A stretch of DNA of 62,117 nt from Bacteroidales bacterium (GTDB lineage Bacteria; Bacteroidota; Bacteroidia; Bacteroidales; UBA932), in contig JAGCCX010000062.1 in NCBI GenBank assembly GCA_017651465.1, forward strand, positions 1 through 62,117, written 5' to 3'. Below, piece by piece: positions 50,630-61,736 of the stretch. The notes beneath the pieces were generated by a model that worked only from the letters and a program-made list of their open reading frames with translations, ran no database searches and was not told the origin of the DNA. Made by a program: the position numbers and the translations under genes. Each line of letters opens with the position of its first letter. Position 1 is the first letter of the stretch.

Positions 50630-52291
50630 TTAAGTGAATTGCTGTTTAAGCTGCTCAATCTTGGCGTCCGCATCTTCACCCTTGGCGCCGAAGTAGAACT
50701 TGATTTTAGGCTCGGTGCCCGAAGGCCTTACGGATACTACGTCTCCAGCCTCGTCGAAGAACTGAAGCACATTGGATGAAGGCTGTCCCGTCTTCTCGGG
50801 CTCCAGGTAGTCCACTACGCGGGTGACCGCCGATCCGCAGAGCTCTGCAGGAGGATTGCTCCTCATACCGGCCATAATTGCCTGGATCTCCTGAGCTCCG
50901 CTGATGCCCTTGCGGACGAGGCTCACGAGGCCCTCCTTGCGGTAGCCGAACTCCTTGTAAATGTGCTGCATAAGCTGATAGAGAGTCATTCCGCGGGAGG
51001 CTGCCCAGGCGGCGCACTCGGCTATCATCATACAAGTCACGGGAGCGTCTTTGTCGCGTACGAATTCGCCCACGTTGAAGCCGTAGCTCTCTTCGCCGCC
51101 GCAGATGAATTCCCATCCTTCCGCCTCTTTGCGCTTGATCACCGCGGCAATGTATTTGAAGCCGGTGAGCACGTTGTAAACGGGGACGCCGAAACTCTTG
51201 CAGATGTCGGTGATAAGCTCGGAGGTAACGATGGTCTTGACCACATATTTCTTGCCGTCCAGCTTGCCCAGTTCCTTCCAGCGGGTAAGGATGTAGTAGG
51301 TGAGCATCGAAGCCGTCTGGTTGCCGTTGAACAGGACTATCTTGCCTTCATCGTCGCGGACTGCTATGCCCACACGGTCGGCGTCGGGATCGGTGCCGAT
51401 GACAAGGTCGGCGCCGGTCTGCTCGGCCTTCTCGATGGCGAGCTTAAGGGCTGCGGGCTCCTCGGGGTTGGGCGAAATGACGGTAGGGAAGTTGCCGTCG
51501 GAAATGTCCTGCTCGGGCACGTGGATTATGTTCTTGAAGCCGCTGCGCTGCAGGATCTCGGGCACCAGGCGTACGCCGCAGCCGTGCAGGGGAGTATAGA
51601 CTATCTTGAGTCCGGAGTGCTTCTCGCAAGCCTCGGGGCTCAGCCTGAGCGAGAGAAGGTCCTTGAGATACAGCTCATCTACGTCGGCCCCCATTGCTTC
51701 TATCTCGCCGCAGCGGAGGTCGGAGCTGAACTTGACCTGGGAGGGATCGGTGATTTTGGCCACTTCTTCAACGATGGCCTTATCGACCGGAGAGGTGACC
51801 TGGCCGCCGTCCGACCAGGAAACTTTGTAACCGTTGTACTCCTTGGGGTTGTGGGAGGCGGTGATCATAATACCGGCCACGGCGCCCTTGAGACGCACCG
51901 CGTAGCTCATCTCGGGAGTAGGACGGATGTTGTCGAAAATGAAAACGTGAATGCCGTTGGCGGACAGGACCTCGGCGGCAATCTTGGCAAACTCTTTACT
52001 CGACAGGCGTGAATCGTAGGAGATAACGACCTTCAGGTCTTCACCGCTGCAGTTCTTCAGGATGTAGTTCGCAAGTCCCTGGGTGGCCATTCCCACCGTG
52101 TACTTGTTCATACGGTTGGTGCCCACGCCCATAATGCCGCGCAAGCCGCCGGTACCGAATTCCAGGTTCTTGTAGAAAGCGTCTTCGAGCCCAGCCGGAT
52201 CTTCGTTGCGGAGCTTGAGGATTTGCATTTTGGTGGCCTGGTCGAAGTCTCCTTCGAGCCAACTCTGTACTTTTGCTTCAAATTCTTTCAT
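50630..52291 (-). CDS. Phosphoglucomutase/phosphomannomutase, alpha-D-phosphohexomutase family
   Basis: 553 aa. It interconverts hexose 1- and 6-phosphates, or possibly pentose phosphates given its pairing with cytidine deaminase. The phosphoserine loop is ITASHNPKEYNGYKV (~150), the metal loop DPDADRVGIAV (~303) and the sugar-specificity loop GGEESYGFN (~397). The C-terminal phosphate-binding SVRPSGTEPKIKFYFG (~520) is present. The start ATG 52291 overlaps the ftsE-like stop (ATGA), and an in-frame codon 12 nt earlier is not needed. Specificity between glucose, mannose and ribose is not decidable here. Confidence 0.94.
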   Translation of the reverse strand: MKEFEAKVQSWLEGDFDQATKMQILKLRNEDPAGLEDAFYKNLEFGTGGLRGIMGVGTNRMNKYTVGMATQGLANYILKNCSGEDLKVVISYDSRLSSKEFAKIAAEVLSANGIHVFIFDNIRPTPEMSYAVRLKGAVAGIMITASHNPKEYNGYKVSWSDGGQVTSPVDKAIVEEVAKITDPSQVKFSSDLRCGEIEAMGADVDELYLKDLLSLRLSPEACEKHSGLKIVYTPLHGCGVRLVPEILQRSGFKNIIHVPEQDISDGNFPTVISPNPEEPAALKLAIEKAEQTGADLVIGTDPDADRVGIAVRDDEGKIVLFNGNQTASMLTYYILTRWKELGKLDGKKYVVKTIVTSELITDICKSFGVPVYNVLTGFKYIAAVIKRKEAEGWEFICGGEESYGFNVGEFVRDKDAPVTCMMIAECAAWAASRGMTLYQLMQHIYKEFGYRKEGLVSLVRKGISGAQEIQAIMAGMRSNPPAELCGSAVTRVVDYLEPEKTGQPSSNVLQFFDEAGDVVSVRPSGTEPKIKFYFGAKGEDADAKIEQLKQQFT

Positions 52292-52956
52292 ATTTCGTAA
52301 CAAGTTTCATTTTTGGTTTCGAATACGCGGCCCGGGTACTTTTCGATAATGCTCCGGTTGTGGGTTATCATTACGATGGCGGTGCCCCTCTCCCGGTTGA
52401 TCTGTAGGAGCAGGCGGAGAATCCCGTCGGCGGTCTCGGCGTCGAGGTTTCCGGTGGGCTCGTCGGCAATGATGAGTTCGGGTTCGTTGAGGATGGCGCG
52501 GGCGATGGCAACCCTCTGCTGCTCTCCGCCCGACAGCTGATGGGGCATTTTGTGGGCCTTGGTCTGCATTCCCACCGCCTCGAGGGCTTCGGCTATGCGT
52601 TTGTCCATTGCCTCGCGGTCTTTCCATCCTGTCGATTTGAGTACAAAGTCAAGATTGGCCTCCACACTGCGGTCCATCAGCAACTGGAAGTCCTGGAACA
52701 CCACCCCCAGACGCCTGCGGAGCATAGGAATGTCTTTGCTGCGCAGCTTGGTAAGGTCAAAACCGCACACCTCTCCGCTGCCCTTCTCGAGGGGGTTCTC
52801 GGCTATCATTGTGCGTATGATGGAAGTCTTTCCGGTGCCGACCTTGCCCACGATATAGACCAGGTCTCCCTCGTTGACAACCATATTCAGTCCGTACACG
52901 ACTATGCTTTCGCCGCTGGTTATGTCAGCATCTTTAAAAATTATGACATTTTTCAT
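52288..52956 (-). CDS. FtsE-like ABC ATPase
   Basis: 222 aa. Walker A VGKVGTGKTSII (~37), Q-loop VFQDFQLLMDRS, signature LSGGEQQRVAIARAILNEPE (~142) and Walker B LIIADEPTGNLD (~162). The segment VVFQDFQLL with the DEPTGNLD ending and the short length are typical of FtsE, the cytoplasmic ATPase that works with FtsX to control cell-wall hydrolases at division. No ftsX is adjacent, so LolD-like or other export ATPases remain possible, though Bacteroidota often have ftsE apart from ftsX. First gene of its operon, with a TATATTTG box at 52980-52987. Confidence 0.85.
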   Translation of the reverse strand: MKNVIIFKDADITSGESIVVYGLNMVVNEGDLVYIVGKVGTGKTSIIRTMIAENPLEKGSGEVCGFDLTKLRSKDIPMLRRRLGVVFQDFQLLMDRSVEANLDFVLKSTGWKDREAMDKRIAEALEAVGMQTKAHKMPHQLSGGEQQRVAIARAILNEPELIIADEPTGNLDAETADGILRLLLQINRERGTAIVMITHNRSIIEKYPGRVFETKNETCYEI

Positions 52957-52979
52957 AAAAAAACTGCCCTTAGATTCTG

Positions 52980-53007
52980 CAAATATAACTTAAATTGAGT
53001 AAATTTG
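52980..53007. promoter_or_regulatory. Divergent -7 boxes for ftsE-like and TPR genes
   Basis: Minus strand TATATTTG at 52980-52987 (23 nt before the ftsE-like ATG) and plus strand TAAATTTG at 53000-53007 (20 nt before the TPR ATG). Both match TAnnTTTG exactly, in a 71-bp divergent gap. Confidence 0.6.
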
Positions 53008-53027
53008 TAAGTTAAAAAAGTAATTTT

Positions 53028-55976
53028 ATGCGAGTGAGACTAATTCTGGCCGCCGTGCTGCTGTCCGCGGCAGTTTATGCGGCGCCTGACGAGCGTACTG
53101 AAATCTACCGGCAAGCCGTTAATTTGTACGAACACGGTATGTACGAAAGGGCGGCAAACCTGCTGGACAAAATTCAGGGGGACCCTATGAGCGACGGTTA
53201 CGCCGTGCTCTGCGCCATCAAAATGCAGAGCGACGGTTTCGAAGACCGGCTCCACGAATACGAGCGCACCTGGCGCAGGTCTTCCATCTCCAACCAGATT
53301 GACTACGAGTACGCATTGGTGCTGTTCGACCGCGGCCGCTACGATGAGGCGGCAAAGCGCTTCAACGCTGTTGAGAGACGATATCTAGACGAAAAGTATT
53401 ACCCCGAACTTGCGTTCAAGACGGGTTATTCCGACTTTATCCGCGGCAACTATGCCAAGGCGCGCCCCTATTTTATGGAGGTCGAGGCTCTGCCTATGTC
53501 GGATTTCAAGGCCCCGGCGCGCTACGCCCTGGGTTATATGGCCTATTGTGAAAAAGATTTCCCCGAGGCCCAGAAGTGGCTTGAGCTCTCTGTGACCGAT
53601 CCCCGCTTCGAGGCCCTCTCGTCGTTCTATCTGGTCGACTGCCGCTTTATGCAGAAAGACTACGACTACGTGATTTCCAAGGGCGTACCCCTGTACAAGG
53701 AGGAGCCCGGCGTGCGCAAGGCCCACCTTGCCCGTATCATTTCCGAGTCGTACCTGGTAAAGGGCGATAAAGACAAGGCCAAGGAATACTACGCCGCCAC
53801 ATCCAAAGACAATATGTCCCGTTCCGACTACTTCTACGCCGGTTCGGTGCTTTATGCCGTGGATGATTTCAAGGGCGCCATCGCCAATTACGAGAAAATG
53901 ACCGACCGCGCCGACTCTCTTGGCCAGATTGCCAATTATCAGCTGGCCAACGCCTATATGAAGACCGGCAACAACGTGGCTGCGATGAATGCTTTCAAAG
54001 CCGCGTCCGAGCAGAAGTGGAACCAGGCGATGCAGGAAGACGCAATGTTCAACTACGCCAAGCTTTCCTTCGACCTCAATAAAGACACGGCCCCCTTCTC
54101 GGCCTACATCGACCGTTACAACACTTCCAAGAGGGGAGACGAAATCTACGGCTATATGGCGCTCGTGTCGCTGTACAACCGCGATTACGCCGCCGCCGTG
54201 GAGGCATACGACAAGATTGACGAGCTGGACGACGCCCAGCGCAGCAACTACGTCAAGGCTTATTACCTGAGGGGCGAGCAGCTCATTTCGAGCGGAGCCT
54301 ACACTGAGGCGGCATCTTGTATGAGGGCTGCCGCATATTATCTGCCCAAGCAGGATCCGCTGGGCCAGCTTGCACGCTACTGGCAGGCCGAGGCCAACTA
54401 CCGTTCCGAGAACTACGACGAGGCTGCAAGGCTCTTTGCCGACCTGTACAATATCTCCGCTCTCGACGGTATGGAAGAGGGCGAAATCCTCCCGTACAAC
54501 GTGGCTTTCTCGCATTTCAAGGCGGGAGATTATGCTTCAGCATCCCGCTGGTTCGATATTTATCTTTCCGAGGGCGGCAAGACCTGCCGCAATGACGCCC
54601 TCGTGAGGCGCGGCGACTGCGATTTTGCCGTGCGTAACTACCAGGGCGCCATCGAATCATACCGCCGTGCCACCAAGGAGATCGGCGTGAAGGACGACCT
54701 CTACCCTTACTGCCAGCTGGCTATGGCATACGGCCTTTCGGGCGACAAGAACGCCAAGGCCGACGTGCTCGGCTACGTGCTTCAGTCCGCTCCCGGTACT
54801 CCTATGTACGAGGAGGGCCTCTACGAGCTCGGACGCGCCAATATGGACATCTCTGACAACCGCAAGGCCCTGGAAGCCTTCACCATACTCAAAGACACCA
54901 CCAACGACCGCGAGACCAAGGCCAAGGCCTTGATAGGAATGGGTATGGTTTACCGTAACATTACCGATTACGACAGGGCCCTTGCAAGCTACAAGGAGGT
55001 TGTGAAGCTTCTTCCCGGCTCCCAGTATTCCGACGACGCTCTCTTTGCCATCGAGTCTATCTACCAGGCCCGCCAGCAGCCGGAGAAGTATCTGGAATAC
55101 ATCGAGCAGAACGGCCTGGTCGCTGGCAAGTCCGACTCTGACAAGGAAGAGCTGTACTTCAACACCGCCGAGCAGGTGTTCCTGTCCGGCAACTATGTGC
55201 AGGCGGCATCTTCTCTCCAGAAGTACATCGAGACTTATCCCAACGGAGTCCACCTCACCAACGCCCTCTTCTACCTTGCCGAGTCTTATTCGGCCCTGGG
55301 CAATAAAGAGAAGGCTTGCGAGTATTACTCCCGCGTTGCCGACAGCGGCAGCGGCAGTTCCTTCGTGGAGGCGTCGCTCCTGCATCTGGCCGAACTCTCC
55401 TACAGTCTGGAGCGCTACAGCCAGGCTTATGTCGCCTACTCCAAGCTCCGCCGCGAGGGCAAGATGGAAGAGAACCGCAAGGAGGCCCTTTACGGTATGA
55501 TGCGCTCGGCTTACAGGGCTCACGACTACGATGCCGCGGCTTCCGCCGCCACCGAGGTGAGCGCTTCTTCGGGCACCAGCGCGGCCGTAAAGAGAGAGGC
55601 CGATTACATCAAGGCCAAGTCTTATATGGCCACGAGCCGCAGGGACGAAGCCCTTGCGCTGTTCCGCTCCCTGTCTTCGCAGCCTGCCACCGCCGAAGGT
55701 GCCGAAGCCCGCTACATCATCATCCAGGATGCGTTCGACAGGGCTGACTACGATGCTGTGCAGAAGGCTGTATTCGACTTCTCCGACAAGTCCGGCGGCC
55801 AGAACTACTGGCTCGCCCGTGCATACCTTACACTCGCCGATACCTTTGTGCAGATAGGCAAGACCGAGCAGGCAAAGGCCACCCTTGAGAGTATCCGCGA
55901 CGGTTACACGCCTGAACGTCCTGACGATGATATCCAGGATCTGGTGCAGTCGAGGCTTTACAAACTAAACAACTAA
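53028..55976 (+). CDS. Large periplasmic tetratricopeptide-repeat protein
   Basis: 982 aa. A signal peptide (LILAAVLLSAAVYAAPD) is followed almost entirely by helical TPR-type repeats, with Tyr/Ala/Leu-rich 34-residue units such as RGRYDEAAKRFNAVERRYLD, DYASASRWFDIYLSEGGKTC and NYVQAASSLQKYIETYPNGV (about twenty units by eye). It should act as a protein-protein scaffold in the periplasm. It is followed by an outer-membrane barrel gene after 7 nt, which suggests a joint envelope function. I recognise no specific named family. Confidence 0.9.
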   Translation: MRVRLILAAVLLSAAVYAAPDERTEIYRQAVNLYEHGMYERAANLLDKIQGDPMSDGYAVLCAIKMQSDGFEDRLHEYERTWRRSSISNQIDYEYALVLFDRGRYDEAAKRFNAVERRYLDEKYYPELAFKTGYSDFIRGNYAKARPYFMEVEALPMSDFKAPARYALGYMAYCEKDFPEAQKWLELSVTDPRFEALSSFYLVDCRFMQKDYDYVISKGVPLYKEEPGVRKAHLARIISESYLVKGDKDKAKEYYAATSKDNMSRSDYFYAGSVLYAVDDFKGAIANYEKMTDRADSLGQIANYQLANAYMKTGNNVAAMNAFKAASEQKWNQAMQEDAMFNYAKLSFDLNKDTAPFSAYIDRYNTSKRGDEIYGYMALVSLYNRDYAAAVEAYDKIDELDDAQRSNYVKAYYLRGEQLISSGAYTEAASCMRAAAYYLPKQDPLGQLARYWQAEANYRSENYDEAARLFADLYNISALDGMEEGEILPYNVAFSHFKAGDYASASRWFDIYLSEGGKTCRNDALVRRGDCDFAVRNYQGAIESYRRATKEIGVKDDLYPYCQLAMAYGLSGDKNAKADVLGYVLQSAPGTPMYEEGLYELGRANMDISDNRKALEAFTILKDTTNDRETKAKALIGMGMVYRNITDYDRALASYKEVVKLLPGSQYSDDALFAIESIYQARQQPEKYLEYIEQNGLVAGKSDSDKEELYFNTAEQVFLSGNYVQAASSLQKYIETYPNGVHLTNALFYLAESYSALGNKEKACEYYSRVADSGSGSSFVEASLLHLAELSYSLERYSQAYVAYSKLRREGKMEENRKEALYGMMRSAYRAHDYDAAASAATEVSASSGTSAAVKREADYIKAKSYMATSRRDEALALFRSLSSQPATAEGAEARYIIIQDAFDRADYDAVQKAVFDFSDKSGGQNYWLARAYLTLADTFVQIGKTEQAKATLESIRDGYTPERPDDDIQDLVQSRLYKLNN

Positions 55977-55983
55977 CGGGAGT

Positions 55984-57570
55984 ATGAAAAAACACATTAT
56001 AATTCTTGCCGCAGTGCTGCTTCCCCTGGGCCTCGGAGGCCAGAACCTTAACCCCGAGGTGCAGGTAACCAACGAGTATCAGACCCGTATGGGGGATGCT
56101 TCCAAGCAGGGACCCGCTATGAGGATTCCTGATTCGCTGCTGCGTTTCGATTATCATTTCGACTATTCGGTGTTCGACTCTCCATACAAGGGAGCCTATG
56201 AATTCTCGCCCTATTCCGTGACCATCACCCCCGATCCCAGGCCTTACGACGGCCACCGGCTTTATGTGCGCGGCGGTGCGGGCTATACCTTCCGCCCCGA
56301 ACTCGACCTGGTGTGGGCGGCGCTTGACCGCAAACGCAGCGCCGTCAACGTTTTCGCGTCGGGCAAGGGCTTCTGGGGAGACTACCGCCGTATCGTTCCC
56401 GATTCGTTCGAGCTCCTCAAGGGTACTTTCGACAAAGGCTGGGACTTTGCGACCGCGGTGGGCGTGGATGCCCGTTTCAATATCAATAAGTTCGTCATTC
56501 GCGCCGAGGGAGGATACGACGGCATCTACACCGGCCACGACCTCTACCGCCGTGACAATTGCCACGCGCCTTATATCTCGGCACGTATGGGATACGGCCG
56601 CCCCGACTCTTTCTCACTTTCGCTGGGAGCCCAGTACCGCTATGTGTATGACTGGCTCAACGGCAAAGATCCGGTTAACGACCACGAGTTCAAGCTGGAC
56701 GGCAACATCACTCCTTTCGTTTCGGACCAATACAACCTGATGTCCGATTTCACCTTCCTCTACACTTCGTTCTACTCGGCTTTCGAGCTCCATCCTCACG
56801 CCCTGTTCCGTCTGTGGAAGGTTAACTTCGACGCCGGTGCCCGTCTCGGCTGGTTTACCGGACAGGTTACCGCACATCCGGCTATCAATGCATCCGTGCA
56901 CCTCTTCAAAGATTATCTCGACCTTTACGCTGGTGCTGACGGAAGAGACCATATGATGACCTACTGGGACTACAAGAGCAGGGCGCACCGATATTACGTC
57001 CATTATGGCACTCCCCGTCCCGTGCGCGAAATCGCCGACTTGTTCGTGGGCCTGAGGGGCCACGCCGACTTCGGCCTTCAGTACGATCTCAAGGGCGGCT
57101 ACCGCTTTATGAAAGATTCGCCCTTCTGGGCTGTGTCGGCTACCGGTATGGAGGCCATTTACTTCCAGGATTGCAATATCCTCCACGCCGACCTGCTGCT
57201 TTCCTGGGCATCGGAGCGCTTCAACCTCGACGGAGGCATTCATTACAACAACATTCCGGCCGGAGTTGACGAGGGAGTATTTGCCCCTGCCGCCATTACC
57301 GGTGGCATCAAGGCCACATACAATTGGAACAAGCGCATCTATGCCGGCGTGTCGGTGGATATGAGTTCGGCCCGCAAGGCCACGGTGGGTATTACCCATC
57401 CCAAGATCCCGGGATTCGTGGACCTGGGAATCTCCGGCGAGTACAAACTGAACCGTAAAGTCAGCCTCTGGCTCGAGGGCGACAACCTGCTGAACCACGA
57501 CGTCCGTATCAGCCCGCTCATCAGCGAGTGCGGCCCGTCCATCATCGTGGGAGCAAGCTTGACTTTGTAA
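55984..57570 (+). CDS. Outer-membrane beta-barrel protein, TonB-receptor-like
   Basis: 528 aa. Signal peptide LLPLGLGGQ, then no plug domain but a long series of amphipathic strands (LYVRGGAGYTFRPELDLVWA, FSLSLGAQYRYVYDWLNGKD, LGISGEYKLNRKVSLWLEGD). It ends with hydrophobic residues (IIVGASLTL). The last part, LWLEGDNLLNHDVRISPL, resembles the C-terminal barrel motif of TonB-dependent receptors (NLLN). It may be a barrel without the usual plug. Seven nt after the TPR gene and 32 nt before gyrB. Substrate and partner unknown. Confidence 0.85.
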   Translation: MKKHIIILAAVLLPLGLGGQNLNPEVQVTNEYQTRMGDASKQGPAMRIPDSLLRFDYHFDYSVFDSPYKGAYEFSPYSVTITPDPRPYDGHRLYVRGGAGYTFRPELDLVWAALDRKRSAVNVFASGKGFWGDYRRIVPDSFELLKGTFDKGWDFATAVGVDARFNINKFVIRAEGGYDGIYTGHDLYRRDNCHAPYISARMGYGRPDSFSLSLGAQYRYVYDWLNGKDPVNDHEFKLDGNITPFVSDQYNLMSDFTFLYTSFYSAFELHPHALFRLWKVNFDAGARLGWFTGQVTAHPAINASVHLFKDYLDLYAGADGRDHMMTYWDYKSRAHRYYVHYGTPRPVREIADLFVGLRGHADFGLQYDLKGGYRFMKDSPFWAVSATGMEAIYFQDCNILHADLLLSWASERFNLDGGIHYNNIPAGVDEGVFAPAAITGGIKATYNWNKRIYAGVSVDMSSARKATVGITHPKIPGFVDLGISGEYKLNRKVSLWLEGDNLLNHDVRISPLISECGPSIIVGASLTL

Positions 57571-57599
57571 ATGTTTGAATTAATTTGTGAGTTATATAA

Positions 57600-59612
<2,013 letters not shown>

Positions 59613-59614
59613 CT

Positions 59615-59641
59615 TGTCATTTCGAGCGAAGCCGAGAAATC
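59615..59641 (+). repeat. 27-bp REP-like interspersed repeat (copy 2)
   Basis: TGTCATTTCGAGCGAAGCCG followed by AGAAATC, between gyrB and the serine palmitoyltransferase gene. It differs by one base from the copy at 21201-21227, which is in the opposite orientation. It begins two bases after the gyrB stop and ends 8 bases before the next ATG. Confidence 0.75.
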
Positions 59642-59649
59642 TTTAAGCT

Positions 59650-60915
59650 ATGTTAGATATTTTTGAGAGAATCGAGCGTGACAGCGGCGGCCCCATAGGC
59701 CAGTATTTCGAACAGGGTTTCGGTTACTATATGTACCCCCGTCTCGAGGGCGAACTGGGCCCGCATATGTTTTTCAACGGTGTTCCGGTACTTAACTGGA
59801 GCTTGAACAATTATCTGGGCCTTGCCAATCATCCCGAGATCCGTAAGGTGGAAACCCAGGCCGTGGCTGACTGGGGCCTCAGCGCCCCTATGGGCAGCCG
59901 TATGCTTTCCGGTCACACCAAGTATCACGAGAAGCTGGAGAAGATGTTTGCCGACTTCGAGTGCAAGGAGGATGCCTTCCTCTTCAATTTCGGCTACCAG
60001 GGCATTGTTTCCACCATCGACTGCCTTACCGCAAGGCACGATGTGATAGTGTACGACAATGAGGCTCACGCCTGCCTGCTCGACGGCATCCGCCTGCATA
60101 CCGGCAGCAAGTATAAATACCGCCACAACAATATGGCCGACTGCGAACGGGTACTCGCCCGTGCGTGCAAAGAAGCTGACGAGAGCGGCGGCGGAGTGCT
60201 GCTCATCACCGAAGGCGTTTACGGTATGACCGGCGCCTTGGGCAAGCTTGACGAGATTGTGGCTCTCAAGGCCAAATATCCTTTCCGTATCCTTATCGAC
60301 GACGCCCACGGATTCGGTCTTCTGGGCGAGCACGGAAGGGGCACTTCCGAGCACTTCGGAGTAATGGACGGGGTGGATATCTACATCGGCGCTTTCGCAA
60401 AGAGTATGGCGTCCATAGGCGGCTTCGTGGCCGGTCCACGCAAAATAATCAACTATCTCAGGCTGAATATGCGTTCGCAAATGTACGCCAAGAGCCAGCC
60501 TATGGCCTTTGTCATCAGCAACATCAAGCGCCTCGAGATCATTATGTCTCCCGAGGGAGACGAAAGGCGCCGCAAGTGTATGGAGATCACGCACGCTCTT
60601 CAGAAGGGATTCCGCGAGCAGGGCTTCGATATCGGCGAGGCCGAGGCCTGCGTTACCCCCATCCATATCGACGGCGGCGGAATAGCCCAGGCTACCAAGA
60701 TTGCCAAGGACCTGAGAGAGAACTACAAGATATTCTGCTCGATGGTCATTTACCCGGTGATTCCCAAGGGGATGATCATATTCCGTATAGTGTCCACCGC
60801 GGCACACACTATGGAAGACGTGGAATATACGCTCAATGCCTTCAAGGAGATAAAGGCCAAGCTTGACGCCGGCTTGTACGACGGCGACGACATAGCCTCA
60901 ATGAAGATTGATTAA
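59650..60915 (+). CDS. spt: Serine palmitoyltransferase (alpha-oxoamine synthase)
   Basis: 421 aa PLP enzyme. It condenses L-serine with an acyl-CoA to 3-ketosphinganine, the first step of sphingolipid synthesis found in Bacteroidota. The family features are WSLNNYLGLANHPEI (~48), ETQAVADWGLSAPMGSRMLS, IDDAHGFGLLGEHGRG (~217) and the PLP lysine in IGAFAKSMASIGGFVAG (~246). 8-amino-7-oxononanoate synthase and glycine C-acetyltransferase are relatives. The N-terminal acidic GGPIGQYFEQ leader and the length match the Bacteroides Spt type as I know it. The stop shares a base with the next ATG (TAATG). Confidence 0.92.
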   Translation: MLDIFERIERDSGGPIGQYFEQGFGYYMYPRLEGELGPHMFFNGVPVLNWSLNNYLGLANHPEIRKVETQAVADWGLSAPMGSRMLSGHTKYHEKLEKMFADFECKEDAFLFNFGYQGIVSTIDCLTARHDVIVYDNEAHACLLDGIRLHTGSKYKYRHNNMADCERVLARACKEADESGGGVLLITEGVYGMTGALGKLDEIVALKAKYPFRILIDDAHGFGLLGEHGRGTSEHFGVMDGVDIYIGAFAKSMASIGGFVAGPRKIINYLRLNMRSQMYAKSQPMAFVISNIKRLEIIMSPEGDERRRKCMEITHALQKGFREQGFDIGEAEACVTPIHIDGGGIAQATKIAKDLRENYKIFCSMVIYPVIPKGMIIFRIVSTAAHTMEDVEYTLNAFKEIKAKLDAGLYDGDDIASMKID

Positions 60916-61736
60916 TGCAGATAAACGAGTACTTTAAGGACAAGGTGGTGATAGTCACCGGTGCCAGTTCAGGCATCGGCCTTGCCGCCGCCCGGCTTTT
61001 CGGAAGCCTGGGCGCGTACGTGGTGATGGCCGCCCGTTCCTACGATAAGCTGTGCTCCCTCGCTCCTTCGGTCGGAGCGTCCGATCACGTGCTGCCCGTG
61101 CGCTGCGACGTGTCTTCGGAGGAAGACTGTAAGGCGCTGGTGGAGGCTGCGGTTCAGTGGTTCGGCGGCATCGACATTCTGGTCAACAATGCTGGCCTCT
61201 CGATGCGCGCTATGTTCAAAGACCTTGACCTCGTCGTTATCCGGCGCCTTATGGACGTCAATTTCTGGGGTACCGTCAACTGCACCAAATACGCCTTGCC
61301 CTATCTGCTTGAAAGTAAAGGCCAGGTGGTCGGCGTGGTGAGCATCGCCGCTTATTCGGCCCTTCCCGCCCGTACCGGGTACAGCGCCTCCAAATACGCC
61401 ATACGCGGTTTTCTGGACACAATTCGCATCGAGTACCTCAAAGACGGGCTCGGCGTGCTTGTGTTCGCTCCCGGTTACACATCTTCCAACGTCCGCAACG
61501 CCGCCCTTACAGCCGACGGCAGCGCGCAGGGTGAGACGCCTCTCGACGAAGACAAGCTTATGAGCGCAGAAAAGTGCGCCTGGTACCTTGCCAAAGGCCT
61601 CGCCGAACGCAAGTCGGAAGTTATCCTTACTCCGCTTGGCAAGGCTACCGTTTGGGCCCACCGCCTCTTCCCCCGCCTTACCGACAAATTGACCTATAAA
61701 TACATAGCACGTGAAGCCGACAGTCCGTTTAAGTAA
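60915..61736 (+). CDS. SDR oxidoreductase, candidate 3-ketosphinganine reductase
   Basis: 273 aa. The NAD(P)-binding motif is VTGASSGIGLAAARLFG (~14), NNAGLSMRAMF lies at ~93 and the catalytic Tyr/Lys are in YSASKYAIRGFLDTIRIEYL (~156). The C-terminal tail (AHRLFPRLTDKLTYKYIARE) is basic and amphipathic, similar to membrane-associated SDRs acting on lipids. It is translationally coupled to spt (1-nt overlap), so reduction of 3-ketosphinganine to sphinganine is the attractive function. In the Bacteroides examples I know, the ketoreductase is encoded elsewhere, so this is an inference. Confidence 0.85.
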   Translation: MQINEYFKDKVVIVTGASSGIGLAAARLFGSLGAYVVMAARSYDKLCSLAPSVGASDHVLPVRCDVSSEEDCKALVEAAVQWFGGIDILVNNAGLSMRAMFKDLDLVVIRRLMDVNFWGTVNCTKYALPYLLESKGQVVGVVSIAAYSALPARTGYSASKYAIRGFLDTIRIEYLKDGLGVLVFAPGYTSSNVRNAALTADGSAQGETPLDEDKLMSAEKCAWYLAKGLAERKSEVILTPLGKATVWAHRLFPRLTDKLTYKYIAREADSPFK

